Shown here in pieces: positions 10,830-22,690 of a stretch of 64,000 bases of DNA. The notes beneath the pieces are model-generated. The model worked only from the letters and a program-made list of their open reading frames with translations, was not told the origin of the DNA and did not search any database. Positions within the stretch are counted from its first letter, which is position 1. Every line of letters begins with the position of its first letter. The position numbers were made by a program, and so were the translations under genes. This DNA comes from Phocoena phocoena (lineage: Eukaryota > Chordata > Mammalia > Artiodactyla > Phocoenidae): contig NC_089232.1 in NCBI RefSeq assembly GCF_963924675.1, positions 42,592,522-42,656,521 on the forward strand, read 5' to 3'.

Positions 10830-11345
10830 CAAATTTTGTATATTGATCTTGTATGCTGCAACTTACTGAATTTGTTTATTAGTTCTAACAATATTTTGGT
10901 GAACATTTTATTTTTAAAGTAAACTCATTGAAGTGTAACATGCAGAAAAGTCGACAAATCATAAGTTCAGCATATATAAATTTCTTTACTCTCTAACCAG
11001 CAATTGTAAGAGTTCTAATTGTTCCACATCCTCACCAACATTTGATGTTTTTATTAGTTTTAAATTCTAATGAGTGTGTAATAGTATTTCATTGTGTTTT
11101 TGCATTTGATAATTTTAGAAGCTATTCTAAGTGGTATCATGTAATATCTCATTTTCAAAATTTTTTGCTAGTTTATAGCCAATTCAGTTGATATATTTTT
11201 GTACATTGACATTGTATTCCACAATTTTGCTCAATTATCTTCTTAACTATTATATCTATAGATACTTTGAGATTTTCAATGCACAATATCACATCATCTG
11301 CAAATAATGGTGGATTTATGTTTTGCTTTTACTCTATATACATTT
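10830..11345 (-). mobile_element. Ancient L1 fragments
   Basis: Several worn L1 pieces lie in the same orientation. 'cttgtatgctgcaacttact' with 'gaatttgtttattagttcta' comes from ORF2 near RT. 10985-11095 resembles the old 3' end ('ccacatcctcaccaacattt'). 'cacatcatctgcaaataatg' (11291 on) resembles the RT-motif region. The pieces are out of normal order, so more than one element is likely. Confidence 0.55.
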
Positions 11346-12434
11346 TATCAAACAAGTTTTCTTCATTGGAAGACTGCAGCATTTGAAACATCATCTAGAA
11401 AGCAAAAGAGTGCTTTACAATTTATTTTCCCCTTTCGTTATTTCTGTATCAGCATGGTAACATTTCTCAAAGAAAAAACACATTTAAAATGAAAAGAAAA
11501 AAGAGTAGTTGATAATGAAGAAATCTGTCTTAGGAAGGCCTGAGGGAATCACCCAATGCATAGTTCTTTGTGTCCTTAGAAGACAGGATGACAGATGGCA
11601 GAAAAATCTGAGGTTTTCTTCCTGAGATCTGGGCTTCAGGGGAATCCAAGGGCTTCCCCTCCAGGAAGATGTGATGATGATTGATACTGACCAAGAGATG
11701 CACAGGGTTAAAAGAGCAACAATACAAATACCGGAAAGCTGTACTCAGAGGCTATGAGCTATCTATACTTCTTGAAAGAAACCCATCTCATTTATTCTCC
11801 GGAATCAGAGCCTGTCAGAAAAACCTTGCACAGTTAATATTATAAGGAGAGACAAAACCATTGGAAACACTTGCAGGTAGGGGTTTTACCTCAGAGATTT
11901 TGTAAATCCAGAGAAAAATATTGATCAAAACATGCAAATTTGTTATAACCTATTTTTGTTGTTGTTAGAATCAAGAGGCCATATCTGTAAGGAACAACTC
12001 TGAATATTCCATCAAATTACCATGCCTTTTATAGAAAAGAGGTTTGCACTGAATGAAGGAGAGCAGCTATAAGTGCAAGTAGACAGTAGCCAAACAGACA
12101 CTATTTCCCATTCACAGAGATGAGCTTTTCTTCTTACACCTACAGATTACAGATATCTACAAGAAGTGGTCTATTGTTTAGAGATGTTGATGTCATTCAC
12201 ATGTTCAGAGTTGTAGAAGAGAAAATTCCCACATGTACAGGACATCTAAGAGGCCATAACCATTATTCTGACTTCATATATGTTAGACTAAAACTTGTGC
12301 ACACCTATTTTTAAAAATTATTGCTTGCCATGTTCTCTGTATTCAACACAAATGGCACATCAATATATGTACTTAGTTGAGTAGTTGCCATAATGAATAA
12401 TATCTATATCGCTTAAGACAAACACAAGTTATTT
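11346..12434. other. Unrecognised sequence
   Basis: No repeat family or exon was recognised. The two longest frames, near 11307-11492 and 12120-12314, are short and have no family resemblance. Confidence 0.5.
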
Positions 12435-12835
12435 GCTTATAGTTCTGTAACTTGGGCTGGAATCAGCTGGGTGGTACTTCTGTTGGTCTTGTCTGCAGTC
12501 TCCCTTACAGCTATTGTCATCTGATAGCTTGACTGAGGCTGGATGGTCCAAGAGAGTCTCACTCACATGGCTGGTGGTTACTTGCATCTGCTGTCTGGGG
12601 TGCCTTGTTCGCCTCCATTTAGACCCTCCAGCAGAATAGCCTGCTGGAATACATGGTGGTAGCAGCATTCTGAGAGGGCAAATACCAAATGCTCAAGCAC
12701 TTATCAAGCCTCTGCTTGCCTCAGGTTTGCTGATTTGTCATTGGCCAAACCAAATAACATAACCAAGGCCTGAGACTTGAAGTGTGATGTAGATACTGGG
12801 AGGTATGATTCATTGGAAGCCATTGATTTAACAGT
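12435..12835 (+). mobile_element. Ancient LTR-like repeat (ERVL/MaLR class?)
   Basis: The order 'agttctgtaacttgggctgg', 'cagctgggtggtacttctg', 'ctcactcacatggctgg' and 'gtcattggccaaacc', followed by a block ending in 'attcattggaagcca', resembles an old mammalian LTR consensus. Neither end is sharp. The class is from memory and should be treated as tentative. Confidence 0.5.
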
Positions 12836-12899
12836 CTAGTCTGATTGCTCAGTGTAAATAAAATCATAGGTTATTTTTCTCATTTATTCTCTTGGTTTC

Positions 12900-13500
12900 A
12901 TTTATCTTTTAATATTTTTTGGAAATAAGTTTAGATTTACGGAAGAAGCCAAAAAATGTACATAGAGTTCCCGTGTACTTTTCACTCATTTCCCCTAATG
13001 TTGACATCTTACATAACCATAGTACAACTGAGAAAACAAGAATTAACCATTAGCACAATATTATTAACTAAATTGCAGTCTTTATTCAGCATTCATTAAT
13101 TTTCCTACTAACATCATTTTTCTCTTTCTGGATCCATTCTAGGATTCTGTATTATTCCATCTCCTTAGTTTTCTCCAATCATGACAGTTCCTTAATCTTT
13201 CCTTGTCTATCATGACCTTGAAACTTTTGAAAAGGGCTGGACAGTTATTTTGTGAAATGTCTCCTGATCTGGATTTGCCTGATGCTTTTTCATGATTGAA
13301 TTAAGCATGAGCGTTTTCAGCAAGTATATCACAGAAGTGAAATTGTGCCATTCTCAATGCATCTGTTAGGAAGTACACAATGTCAGTAAGTAATGATATG
13401 CTCGTGCTATGAACTTTGCTCACTTGGTTAAGATGGTGTCTTCCAGGTTTCTGAAAATATGTATCTTTTCCTAAACACAGCCCTGGAATCAACTAGTTTT
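12900..13500 (-). mobile_element. Ancient L1M-type 3' UTR, second copy
   Basis: It has the same ordered blocks as 3830-4740: 'gagttcccgtgtacttttc', 'cccctaatgttgaca', 'tctggatccattctagg', 'catgaccttgaaactttt' and 'cttccaggtttctga'. The two copies share orientation and family but come from separate insertions. The region to about 13770 may belong to it. Confidence 0.75.
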
Positions 13501-13770
13501 CCAGGAGAAAGGAAGACTGAGTTTTAAAATATGCTATTAACCCTTTCCTTCTCAATTTCTTAGTGTTGTCTCACAAAATACGGGGTAATATAATTCATTT
13601 TCCTCAAATATTTTGTATTTTACCTGGAAGTATTGTCTTACAATACTTTTTTATATTTGACTATTTCTACTGAGTGAATTGCCCCTCATCTTAAATTTCA
13701 ATAAATTTTCTCCCACCCATCTCTAAGATTTTTCATAATTAGATTCCTTCCCTCTGTATTTTTAAACATC

Positions 13771-14655
13771 AGTTAAGATACTATCAAAGTTCACTCAGTT
13801 AAGTAGTACAAGATATTTACTGATGAGAAACATGCATCTACAGTTTAGTGGCATGACAGACCCTTGCAACACTCTCAGATAGCAACTCATCAAAATAATT
13901 TTTTTTGGTGTTTTGTGTCCCAACATGTCTGCCTTGCAAGCACAGGCACTGACTTGCTTGTTTGTTCTGAACTACATTTCAAGTATGTTTTTGTGATAAA
14001 CAACCTTGGCAGATAGAAATAGTGTCAGACTTGTTAACTGACCGTTTATAATAGAATTACGTTGTAACCTCAGTGCTCCTTTCCTGTAATGTAACCCATT
14101 GTATGTAGAGGCATCGTTTGGCCCTCTTTGCATTTTCCAGTAAGAAGTTGGGCCTCCGGAAATGACACAAGAAAATACAAATACACTTGATAATCCTATT
14201 GTTGTGAGTAATTAAGTTCTTTTTCTCTGATCTAGGAATATCATGGCTTCTAGTAGGGTAAAATCTCAGACTCTGCACAGGTCTTTTACCTGCCTATGAC
14301 TTTCTTTCCTCTCTATCTCTGGCACCCTGTTAAACTGTAGACAAACATAAATGGAGGAGATTAGTATCAGATGGGGATGCCAAACTGTGGGGAAGACTGG
14401 TTAAAATAAATGAGTGGTATATTTAAAAAAAAAAAAGATGAAGCATTTGGATTCATGGGGAAAAAAAGATACTTGAAAGTATGTGTTTGTGCCCAGAATG
14501 CAATAAAAACTCAGCTACCTCAGTTAAAACTCAGCTACCAATGAATATGTTATTTTATTCTCTATGAGATTATATTGGAACTTTATTTTGATTATTTTTA
14601 ATTCTCCAAATAGTATTAGAATAAATGCTAATGAATAAAAGTAAACAGTATACAA
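13771..14655. other. Unrecognised sequence
   Basis: No gene was seen. An A-rich tract lies at 14427-14438, and the 13-base block 'aaaactcagctac' is duplicated nearby (about 14506-14518 and 14526-14538). Confidence 0.5.
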
Positions 14656-14659
14656 TTTG

Positions 14660-15400
14660 ATACTGGAAAGAGTTATAGAACTACTTTATTCTTTCTCAGC
14701 CCAGCCTACCCCTTCAGCAGTAAGCACTGCTAATGACAGTGTTTACTTTTGCATAAAAATCAATAGGAATATAGGTGAATACATACAATTTTAGTTAACA
14801 TTTTAAATACAATTGGGGTCATGCTTCATATAATTATTTTTTCTTCCTAATATAACAGATATCTGGATAATCTTTAATGTTAGTGTATTTGGAGCTACCT
14901 CATACTTATACCTCATAATTGCTGCTAACCTCTAAGTGAACTAAATATTGCTCAATATATTTAACTATTCCTCAACCTATAAGCACTTTATTGTTCACTC
15001 TTACCAATGGTGATACTATGAGTATCTCTTTTCATATGTCTTTCCACATATATGTAGGAAAATTTTCTAGAAATGTATTTGCTGCTAAAATGGTGTATAC
15101 TTTTTAATTTTTATGGATACTACAACATAATTTTTCAAAGAAAATTATATCAGTTTATACTCTTACAAACAATGGTTTAGATCATCTATTTTCCTTCTTC
15201 TTTCTTACCCACAGAGGATAATAGCAAGCCCTTTCACCCATTTTAATCTGTGAAAATGTTTTAGGTGAACAGTGTATATTAGCAGCTTTAATTTATATGT
15301 CTCTGATTACTAGTGAGATTACTCATCTTTTAATATGGTTATTGGCCTTTTAATTTATTTTTCTTTTTTACACTGTCATTTGCCTTCTTTGCTTATTATT
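14660..15400 (-). mobile_element. Ancient L1M 3' end
   Basis: The text follows the antisense L1M 3' end: a 'gagtatctcttttcatatg' block, 'cagtttatactcttacaaac', and 'gattactagtgagattactc' leading into 'ggttattggcctttt'. It is highly diverged. A further short piece of the same kind is at 15790-15830. Confidence 0.6.
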
Positions 15401-15637
15401 TTCTTTATTCAATATTCCCCTTTTTCCAAAAAGAAGTAATTAACATTTGAGTACATTCTATTTGTAAATTGTTGTACTGAGTAGAAGAGGGAAGCCTCTG
15501 TTTAATTCCTGCCTCTCCCCAAATATGTGGACAACTGCTCTCCTTTCCAGAGATACCCTCTATCAACTATTTGATGTGCATCTTCTTGGAGTGTTTTATA
15601 TTAATTTCCCTGCACATACATATATTCATGTGTGCAC

Positions 15638-15656
15638 ACACACACACACACACATG
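15638..15656. repeat. (CA)n microsatellite
   Basis: About nine to ten CA units lie within 'gtgtgcacacac'. Confidence 0.85.
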
Positions 15657-15929
15657 AGTGCATTTGATAATGAGATGATACCCTTTGCATTATTTTGCAA
15701 TGAACCAACTCATTTAATCTCTTCATTTGGTTTTACTGACCCAATATAAAATTTAATGTTACTTGCCAAGTACTCTGTTAACTAACATTTATATGTTTCT
15801 CAATTTTTCACTACTATGAACAATGCTAAAATGATAATCTTTGATCATATATTTACATGCAGACATTCAAGTACTCCTAAATAATAAAATCCTAAATAAA
15901 ATAATAACTAGAATTCCTTGTACAAAAAC

Positions 15930-16550
15930 TTTGATATTTTAAAATCAGATTGTGTATAATAATTTTATTTTTTCAAATAGTTATGATAATTTTAATTAAT
16001 GTTTGCCTTAATATGATGTCTGGAACATCCAGTACAATATGTAATAAAAATAGTGCTACTGAGTGCCTTTACTACTGCCTGATTTTAAAGGTAATAATGT
16101 GTTATTTTCTATTAAGAATAATGGTTATTCTAAGCTGTTTTTCTAGATATCATATTATTGGTTTAAGGAAATTTCATTATTTACCTAGAATTTTTGTCCC
16201 AAATTCAAGTTGACATTTATTAAATGAGTTTTGTGCATCTATTTAGGTGATGATATGGCTTTTATTTGTAGTTTTGCTGATGTAAAACTATCCTTGAATT
16301 TCTCAGATAAATTCAACTTGATCTGGGTTTGTTTTTTTATACAGTGCCATAGTTTTGTTTAGCATTTTCCATTTATTTACATGCATGAGATTGATGTGGA
16401 CTTTATTTTATCTTACTTTAGTCACTGGTTTTGGTATTCTGATGTCATCAAATTAGTTGAGAAGCGTTTACTGTTTTTCTAATATATGAAGATTTTATGA
16501 TTTTGCGATGGTCTCTTCTTTGGAAAATTTGGTAGAATTCCATTGTAAGA
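15930..16550 (-). mobile_element. Ancient L1 ORF2 (RT region)
   Basis: Antisense ORF2 landmarks are present but worn: 'tttcattatttacctagaat', 'ttcaacttgatctgggtttg', 'catttatttacatgcatgag', 'ggttttggtattctgatgtc' and 'ggtagaattccattgtaa'. Confidence 0.6.
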
Positions 16551-16699
16551 CTACCAAAAATAAAATGTAAAAATAAAACATAAAAGCAAATTAAGTTTAA
16601 TGTTAAAATATAAAAAACACGTAAGGGAAAAAATGAAATACACTATATAGTTTTTTTTAAGTGATTATAAAGGGCTTATGACTTGCATTAAAATTGTGA

Positions 16700-16926
16700 G
16701 AAAGTGTATTCTTTAAGAAGAGACTTAGGGTTCAAAGCTACACAGTACTGAATTGGAGTCAGACTCCAGCTCTCGCTGTGACTTATTACATTATTTAGCT
16801 TCTAAGTCTTGGTTTTCCAAAGTGTAAAATAATATTACCTTTAAGGTATTTGTGGAGGTAAAATGAAATAAACAGTAAAACATCTGTCACAGTTGTGGGC
16901 ACATAGGATGTACTCAATAAATGTTA
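16700..16926 (+). mobile_element. MIR SINE
   Basis: The CORE-SINE order is clear: 'attggagtcagactccagct', a 'gtgacttattacattattta' block, 'ggttttccaaagtgtaaaat', and the terminal 'catctgtcacagttgtggg' with 'actcaataaatgttagg'. It is an ancient tRNA-derived SINE, inactive since early mammals. Confidence 0.85.
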
Positions 16927-17165
16927 GGTTTTTCCCTCCTTTATGTTTCTTTTCCATTACAGAAGTCTGAATTAATGCTGTGTTTAGTCTCACAAGGCGC
17001 TGATGATTATTTTTGAGAGGCAAATACCATGCATCAGGACTGTTTTAGGTCATTTGAATAGTTCATCCAAGGCTTCTATTGAACCTGTGAAAAAGTGAAG
17101 ACACACTTGTTACCAACATGGCATGTTGAGATTTAGCGATCTGCATTTCAAAATTAAATGGGTTG

Positions 17166-17356
17166 GGGGCTTCCCTGGTGGCGCAGTGGTTGGGAGTCCG
17201 CCTGCCGATGCAGGGGACACGGGTTCGTGCTCCGGTCCGGGAGGATCCCACATGCTGTGGAGCAGCTGGGCCCGTGAGCCATGGCCGCTGAGCCTGTGCG
17301 TCCGGAACCTGTGAGGCCCGCGTACTGCAAAAAAAAAAAAAAAAAAAAAAAAAAAA
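17166..17356 (+). mobile_element. CHR-type SINE, short form
   Basis: This is a tRNA-derived SINE mobilised by L1. The Pol III A box 'tggcgcagtgg' is at 17179-17189 and the B box 'gggttcgtgct' at 17221-17231. The tail is a poly(A) run of about 28 (17329-17356). About 30 bases of the usual region before 'gaggcccgcgtac' are missing compared with the copy at 40150. The flanking 'aattaaa...g' repeats are described with the neighbouring SINE. Confidence 0.95.
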
Positions 17357-17381
17357 GCAATAATAATAATTAAAGGGATTG

Positions 17382-17701
17382 GGACTTCCTGGGTGGCACA
17401 GTGGTTAAGAATCCGCCTGCCAATGCAGGGGACATGGGTTCGAGCCCTAGTCCAGGAAGATTGCACATGCCGTGGAGCAACTAAGCCCATGTGCCACAAC
17501 TACTGAGCCTGCACTCTAGAGCCCGTGAGCCACAATTACTGAAGCCCGCGTGCCTAGAGCCCATGCTCTGCAACAAGAGAAGCCACCGCAATGAGAAGCC
17601 CGTGCACCGCAACAAAGAGTAGCCCTCGTTCGCTGCAACTAGAGCAAAAGCCCACGCGCAGCAATGAAGACCCAGTGCAACCAAAGATAAAAAAAAAAAT
17701 T
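17382..17701 (+). mobile_element. CHR-type SINE, long form
   Basis: The head 'gggacttcctgggtggcaca' is followed by the extended body with repeated 'agcctgcactctagagccc' and 'gcaacaagagaagcc' modules and a short A-rich tail. It is flanked by 'aattaaagggat' at 17368-17379 and 17702-17713. It sits only about 25 bases beyond the tail of the preceding SINE. Long frames on either strand here are SINE artefacts. Confidence 0.95.
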
Positions 17702-17715
17702 AATTAAAGGGATGA

Positions 17716-18720
17716 GTGGACCAGAGTTTATTGCTTACCCTGCAGACTTGTTCCTTATGCTCCAACCCTACAATTTTAGGAGTTTCCACTGACAATATTG
17801 TGAACTTTTGTATTGCATGTAGAGGTCATGATGACCTCCTCTAAAGGCATTCTTTGATGGAATCAATTTTGACACCCACATTGGCTCAAAACAAGACCCT
17901 AAGCAATGAAAATACATTAGTATAGGTCACTAATATAAATAGTACAGCTTCTCATATCATTTCTGCCCATAGCACAAAAGGAAGAGAAATCTTGAAATAA
18001 AATCATCATGACCAAAGAAAAAATCGTATTTCAGAATATCATCTTATAAGTCCAAATGTAGTCAATCCTGTTTAAATGGGTGTTTGTAAAATCCACTTCT
18101 CTGCTTCCTGATTCAAATAAGAAGAATGTAGATTGCTGAAAATAAAGGGCCACCTTGAGAGATTATACCATCTAAAATTCAGCTCTGTCATGTACTTTAT
18201 TAATTCTTCAGTAGTATTTAAATATGCATTTGGTTTTATTTTGCATTATATATCATTATGTCATGTATTATATATCATATATTTTTACTCCAGAACTTCT
18301 ATTTGGTTCCTTACCAAATTTTTCTTATCATTTTTAATGGTTTCTTATTGGTTGTTCATCATTTCTTTCCTTTGTTGTTTCTTCAAAGATACTTAAGGTA
18401 ATTTTTACCCTTTATATGTGGAAGTTATTACATCTGAAATAGTCTTACTCATAATTGTTGGTTAGCTCCTGCATTTTGTAATTCTTTTTCAGTTCATATC
18501 TTATTGAATCCATTTGTGGGAGCACTAAGGAGTCTGAGCTGAGGGTACTTCCTACAGAGAGGTTCTGTATTTGTTTCTGCCAGGAGTTAGGGGGCATATT
18601 TTTCATAGTTGGGATCATGTTTTTATATTATTTTTGTTTGTTATTATTGATTTCATCATTAATACTTTCTCATAACTACTTCTACGTAAACATACTTTTC
18701 AATGGTTAACATTCATAATG
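17716..18720. other. Unrecognised, possibly L1-derived sequence
   Basis: No gene was seen. A T-rich block at 18260-18380 ('cagaacttctatttggttcc') is reminiscent of old L1 UTR text but was not firm enough to assign. Confidence 0.4.
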
Positions 18721-18724
18721 TGAG

Positions 18725-19160
18725 TGTAACAATTAAGCATTCTCTTTCTGTTGAACGTTTTGATCATTTTCACTATTATAACTAACTTCACAACAGATGC
18801 CTTTATTTATGAGGTTTTATTTAGAGATGTTTCCTTATGTTGGATGGAAAATTACTGGGACAAAAATAATGAGGCATTCTCAAGTCCTTGATTGTCAAAT
18901 TGCTATGCAGAAAGGTTATAGCAGTCTTTTAAGGTTATAGCAGTCTTTTAAGCAGTGTATCAAAGTGCCCATGAGAGCTTATCTTTACTCTGATTCTCTG
19001 ATTGCTAATTTGTAGGTGAAAAAGGGCATATCATTATACTTTAATTTTTTGTTTGTTTATTTCTAGTGATGTTGACCATTTTTCACATTTGGTATACATT
19101 ATGTATTTTTTTCTTTTGTTAGAGAATCCTTGGTCAGTTGTTATCTTATTTAACTTTATA
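18725..19160 (-). mobile_element. Ancient L1M 3' end
   Basis: Antisense blocks 'attgtcaaattgctatgcag', 'gcagtgtatcaaagtgccca', 'gattgctaatttgtaggtga' and 'gtgatgttgaccatttttca' follow the L1M 3' order. It contains a perfect 19-bp tandem duplication at 18913-18950. Confidence 0.6.
18913..18950. repeat. Perfect 19-bp tandem duplication
   Basis: The unit 'aggttatagcagtctttta' occurs twice head to tail (18913-18931 and 18932-18950) with no mismatch, inside an otherwise diverged ancient L1. Confidence 0.95.
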
Positions 19161-19164
19161 TTTT

Positions 19165-20565
19165 GTTTGTTTATTTATTAACCTAATCTTTTCTCATACC
19201 TTGATGAAAAGTTCAAGGAAAACGAGTTTAAGAATTTAGGAAACCCTGGGGCTTCTTTATTCCATCAGGGCACACTATGCTACTTATAAGTTTAGGCTTT
19301 GGGGATTTTAGTTTGTATTATATGTATTTAGTTTTATGTAAGTATATAGTAGCATATAAAACATATGCCTATGTAAATGTGCTAGGATGTAAAAATATAT
19401 GTGTGTGCATATCAATATTTTTGACTGGAAGTTACCTATTATTTTCCTGTTGTTTCAGAATTTCAGATTTCCTAAATGCTTGATATTTAAGTGCTAAGTT
19501 ATCTACTTGTGGCATGGAAACCAAGTGTCAAACCAGTTTTGTAGCAGGTGGCTTATCTCATCATTTAGGGTGCTTCCTAGGTCATGAAGATGGGTCAGGA
19601 GAGGGTTAGAGAGAATTTATATAATGAGAGTTATCAGAAAGCTGAGGCTTTTTCTCTTTCTTCAACCAAGCCAAACGAAGGGGACTTCAGAGAACCATCT
19701 GAAATGTCTGCCAAGTGTCATCAGAGTTTGAGAGCCATAGGGAATATACATGACTCACATCTCAAAAAGTCTAAAGGCAAGGTATGGCTAGTGCAGCCTC
19801 TGTTGGCAGAGTAGAGATAGGATGAAAGTAAATTTTATTTTATTTTCACTAACGAGAGAGGTCAGGGACCTGGCTCTCATGGGCTAGATGTGGCTCCCTT
19901 TCAGGGAGCCGTCATTAGTCATCTTGGGAGAGAACCCACCTAAATAGGTACTCACTGGGTGGAAACAGAGAGAATGTCTGAGTGTGGTAGGCTGTGAAAA
20001 TCTAGGGGCCAAGAGAAATCATAACATCTTCTGGAAGGGTCTTGGAGCACATAGGAGACCTGAAGGTTGAGGTCCCAATTTGAAAAATCTCAGAGGAGAA
20101 AAAGTTTTCATATGATATCTTGCCACATGAATGGGCATCAATGCCCATGAAAATCCTAGCAGTCAAGTAAGATGACACTTCTCAAAACAACAGCCTACCT
20201 TATACAGAGGCTAGACCCTCCTGGAATCACTCAGGCTGTGCTGCTTGGCTGTGGGTGGAGTCTTTGCCTGTAGAGATTTTTTAAATCACGGAAGGGGGGA
20301 AAAGCAAAGAAATAAAAGAACAAAATCAGAAATGGAAAACGAAAATAATGAGAAGCATTTATCTTTAATTGATATTTTTCACCATGTTGTAACCACTTTG
20401 AGAGATCCATACCTTGTTCTTTTCTCTCTCTCCCTCCTTACCCACACCTGCCCCTTCTCTTTTACACAGAATCAAGTTAAAAACACACTGTTCAGGGCAC
20501 ATCATGACCTTCAATTCCTGAAAGGGTCCTCTCTGTTAATTTTCAAACATTAGGGCATCGGGGTC
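19165..20565. other. Unrecognised sequence
   Basis: No recognised repeat or exon. The frames at 19584-19814 and 20245-20553 lack any family resemblance and I do not call them genes. Confidence 0.45.
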
Positions 20566-21170
20566 TTTTCAGATATTTATGTTCTTATTGATTTTTAGCC
20601 TAATTTCAACGAGGTCAGAAAACATATTCTGTATGAATTCAAAACCTTGAAATATGTTGCCACTGCTGTATGGCCCAGCAATGTATGATTAATCTTTGTA
20701 AATTCTCCATGTGAGTGTGAAATAAAGATGTACAGTCTGAAATTTCTAGATGCAGCATTCTAGTATATAAGTCCCCAGTTTCTTAAAAATATTCTGTCCT
20801 TGATGATTTCTAACATTTTTATCAATTACTGAGGAGTGCATGATTATTAATTTTTATATTTCTTCTAGTAATTTTTTTCATACAGAGATCATATAGAGAC
20901 ATGCAAATTCAAAATAGTTTGTTTTCTTGATGAGGTAAACTATTTAGCATTTTGAAATGACCTTATAAATCTCTACAAGTGCTTTTCTCTGAAGGTCATT
21001 TTGCAATTATTAATGTGGGTATCTTTACCCACATGATATCTTTATCATTTATTTTACCTTTGAATGTTTTAGATGAATTTGTGATGAAAAGTGAGATTTT
21101 TAAAATCCAGTCTGATGATCTTCATCTTTTGATCAGATCTTCAGAACATTTACACACAATGGAATTATCA
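20566..21170 (-). mobile_element. Ancient L1 ORF2 5' half
   Basis: The antisense endonuclease-to-linker order is visible: 'tgatttttagcctaatttca', 'ggtcagaaaacatattctgt', 'tgtatggcccagcaatgtat', 'ctccatgtgagtgtgaaata', and lower down 'tttgaaatgaccttataaat'. Divergence is strong. Confidence 0.55.
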
Positions 21171-22080
21171 AAATATTTGGTGTATAGCTTTATCATACAT
21201 CTTGTAATTTCTAGTTGCCCTCACCAGTTCCTTGCTTCCTTTTTTTGTTTCTTGCCTCATTTTAGAGTAATTATTTCTGTAATTACATTTTTTAATCGTT
21301 TTTTGTATGGAAATTACACATTCTATTTTTATTATCTCATGGCTATATATAAAATTATAATATGCATAATTATCAAATTTAAGCTTAATTGAAATATTGT
21401 TTGTGTTCTTTTTTTTCAAACTAAGCTTTCCTTCAAAAAGGAAGGCTATGAAATATTAGTTTTGAACATCCAATACTAAGTAATTCTGTACTAATGAACC
21501 CTTCTTTAATAATCTTTTAACATCAAACTCTGTTCACCCTGGAGGTGAGTGGGGAAACTTTGGCAAAATGACTAATATAAAGAATTAGATAAATTTAATT
21601 GCAGATCTAAAAGTGTAACAAAGGTGGGTATAAAAGAGTAAGAACAATACACACATGATACATGCTCTGATAAAGTGGGAAGAACACAACTTAAAAAGTG
21701 GGAGGAGAGAGGAAAGTGAAAGGGAAAGTAGAATTGCATTGTTGATTATCACACAAGTAGGAGATGGGAGTAATGCATGAGATTTTAAGTGGAGGCACCA
21801 TTAGAAAATTCTAGTTAAGGCAGACTGGGACTGAGGAAATTATATAAAGATGGTCTAGGTGTGCCACTAGAACAACAACAAAAAAAATCATAAATGCCAA
21901 AAGAAATACAAAACAGCAGAACATTTAAATAAAAAAAAAATCAGACCACATAGTGGAAGACAAACAGAAAATGTCACATAATACAAAACATAAACATAAT
22001 ACAAAATATAAAATAATCTGACAGAACAGGGAACAAACAGATCTATTTTATCAAAACACGTAATTCTACTTATTTCATCT
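21171..22080. other. Unrecognised sequence
   Basis: An A+T-rich stretch without a gene. The overlapping frames at 20979-21392 (+) and 21168-21419 (-) lie partly in L1 remains and show no family. Confidence 0.45.
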
Positions 22081-22690
22081 TTTAAAAGAAAGATGTTCTA
22101 CGGTACATGAAGCAAAATCCAGCCCTCTGCTATATAAAAGGGACATACCTTAAACAAAAGCATTTTAAAAGGCTAAAATTAGAGGATAACAAAGAAGAAC
22201 CAGGCAAATGCAAAGCAAAAAAAAAAAAACAAAAAACAAAAAAAACAGGGGTGGCAAACATAATATCTGATATCTGGCAGGGCTGATTCAAGCAAAGCAT
22301 CATTAACCAAGACAAAGAAGTACAGTTTATAATTGTAAAGGCTAAGTTTACAATAAAGATATATAAGAGTTATGATAAGGGTGGGACTTAAGAATACCAT
22401 TCTCCATCAAAACAAACAAACAGCTAAAGAACTCCTAAATATAAGTTAAATTATACCCTAAATAATTTAAAGGTATGTGTTAAAGATATATATCCCCCTT
22501 GTGCACCAATGCTAGAGAATTAAGCTTCTTTTTAAAAACACATGGAATATTCATTAAAATAGACTATTTATGAGAAAAAACCCTAAGTTTCAAAAAAAGT
22601 ACAAAAAAAGAAACAATGAATAAAACTAGAAATTAGTAATGAAATAAAAATAGAAAACATACATTTTAAAAGATAGTGACAAAAAAAGGA
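22081..22690 (+). mobile_element. Ancient L1 ORF2 endonuclease region
   Basis: On the plus strand, 'aggggtggcaaacataatat' corresponds to the ORF2 'agctggagtagcaatactcg' block present in the young copy at 61080. It is followed by the 'acaaagaagtaca' block and, at about 22540, 'acacatggaatattcattaa' (the 'cacatggaacattctcc' block at 61460). It is strongly decayed. Confidence 0.6.

Noticed and set aside
17110..17684. Frames of 62-129 codons, and possible tRNA genes at the SINE heads
   Set aside because: The tRNA-like A and B boxes belong to SINE heads with extra bodies and poly(A) tails; they are retroposons, not tRNA genes, and the frames are by-products.
20245..20553. 102-codon frame in otherwise unassigned sequence
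   Set aside because: No domain, no homology I recognise, no neighbouring exon signals.
20979..21392. 137-codon plus-strand frame
   Set aside because: Overlaps antisense remains of ancient L1 ORF2; hydrophobic composition is a T-richness effect.
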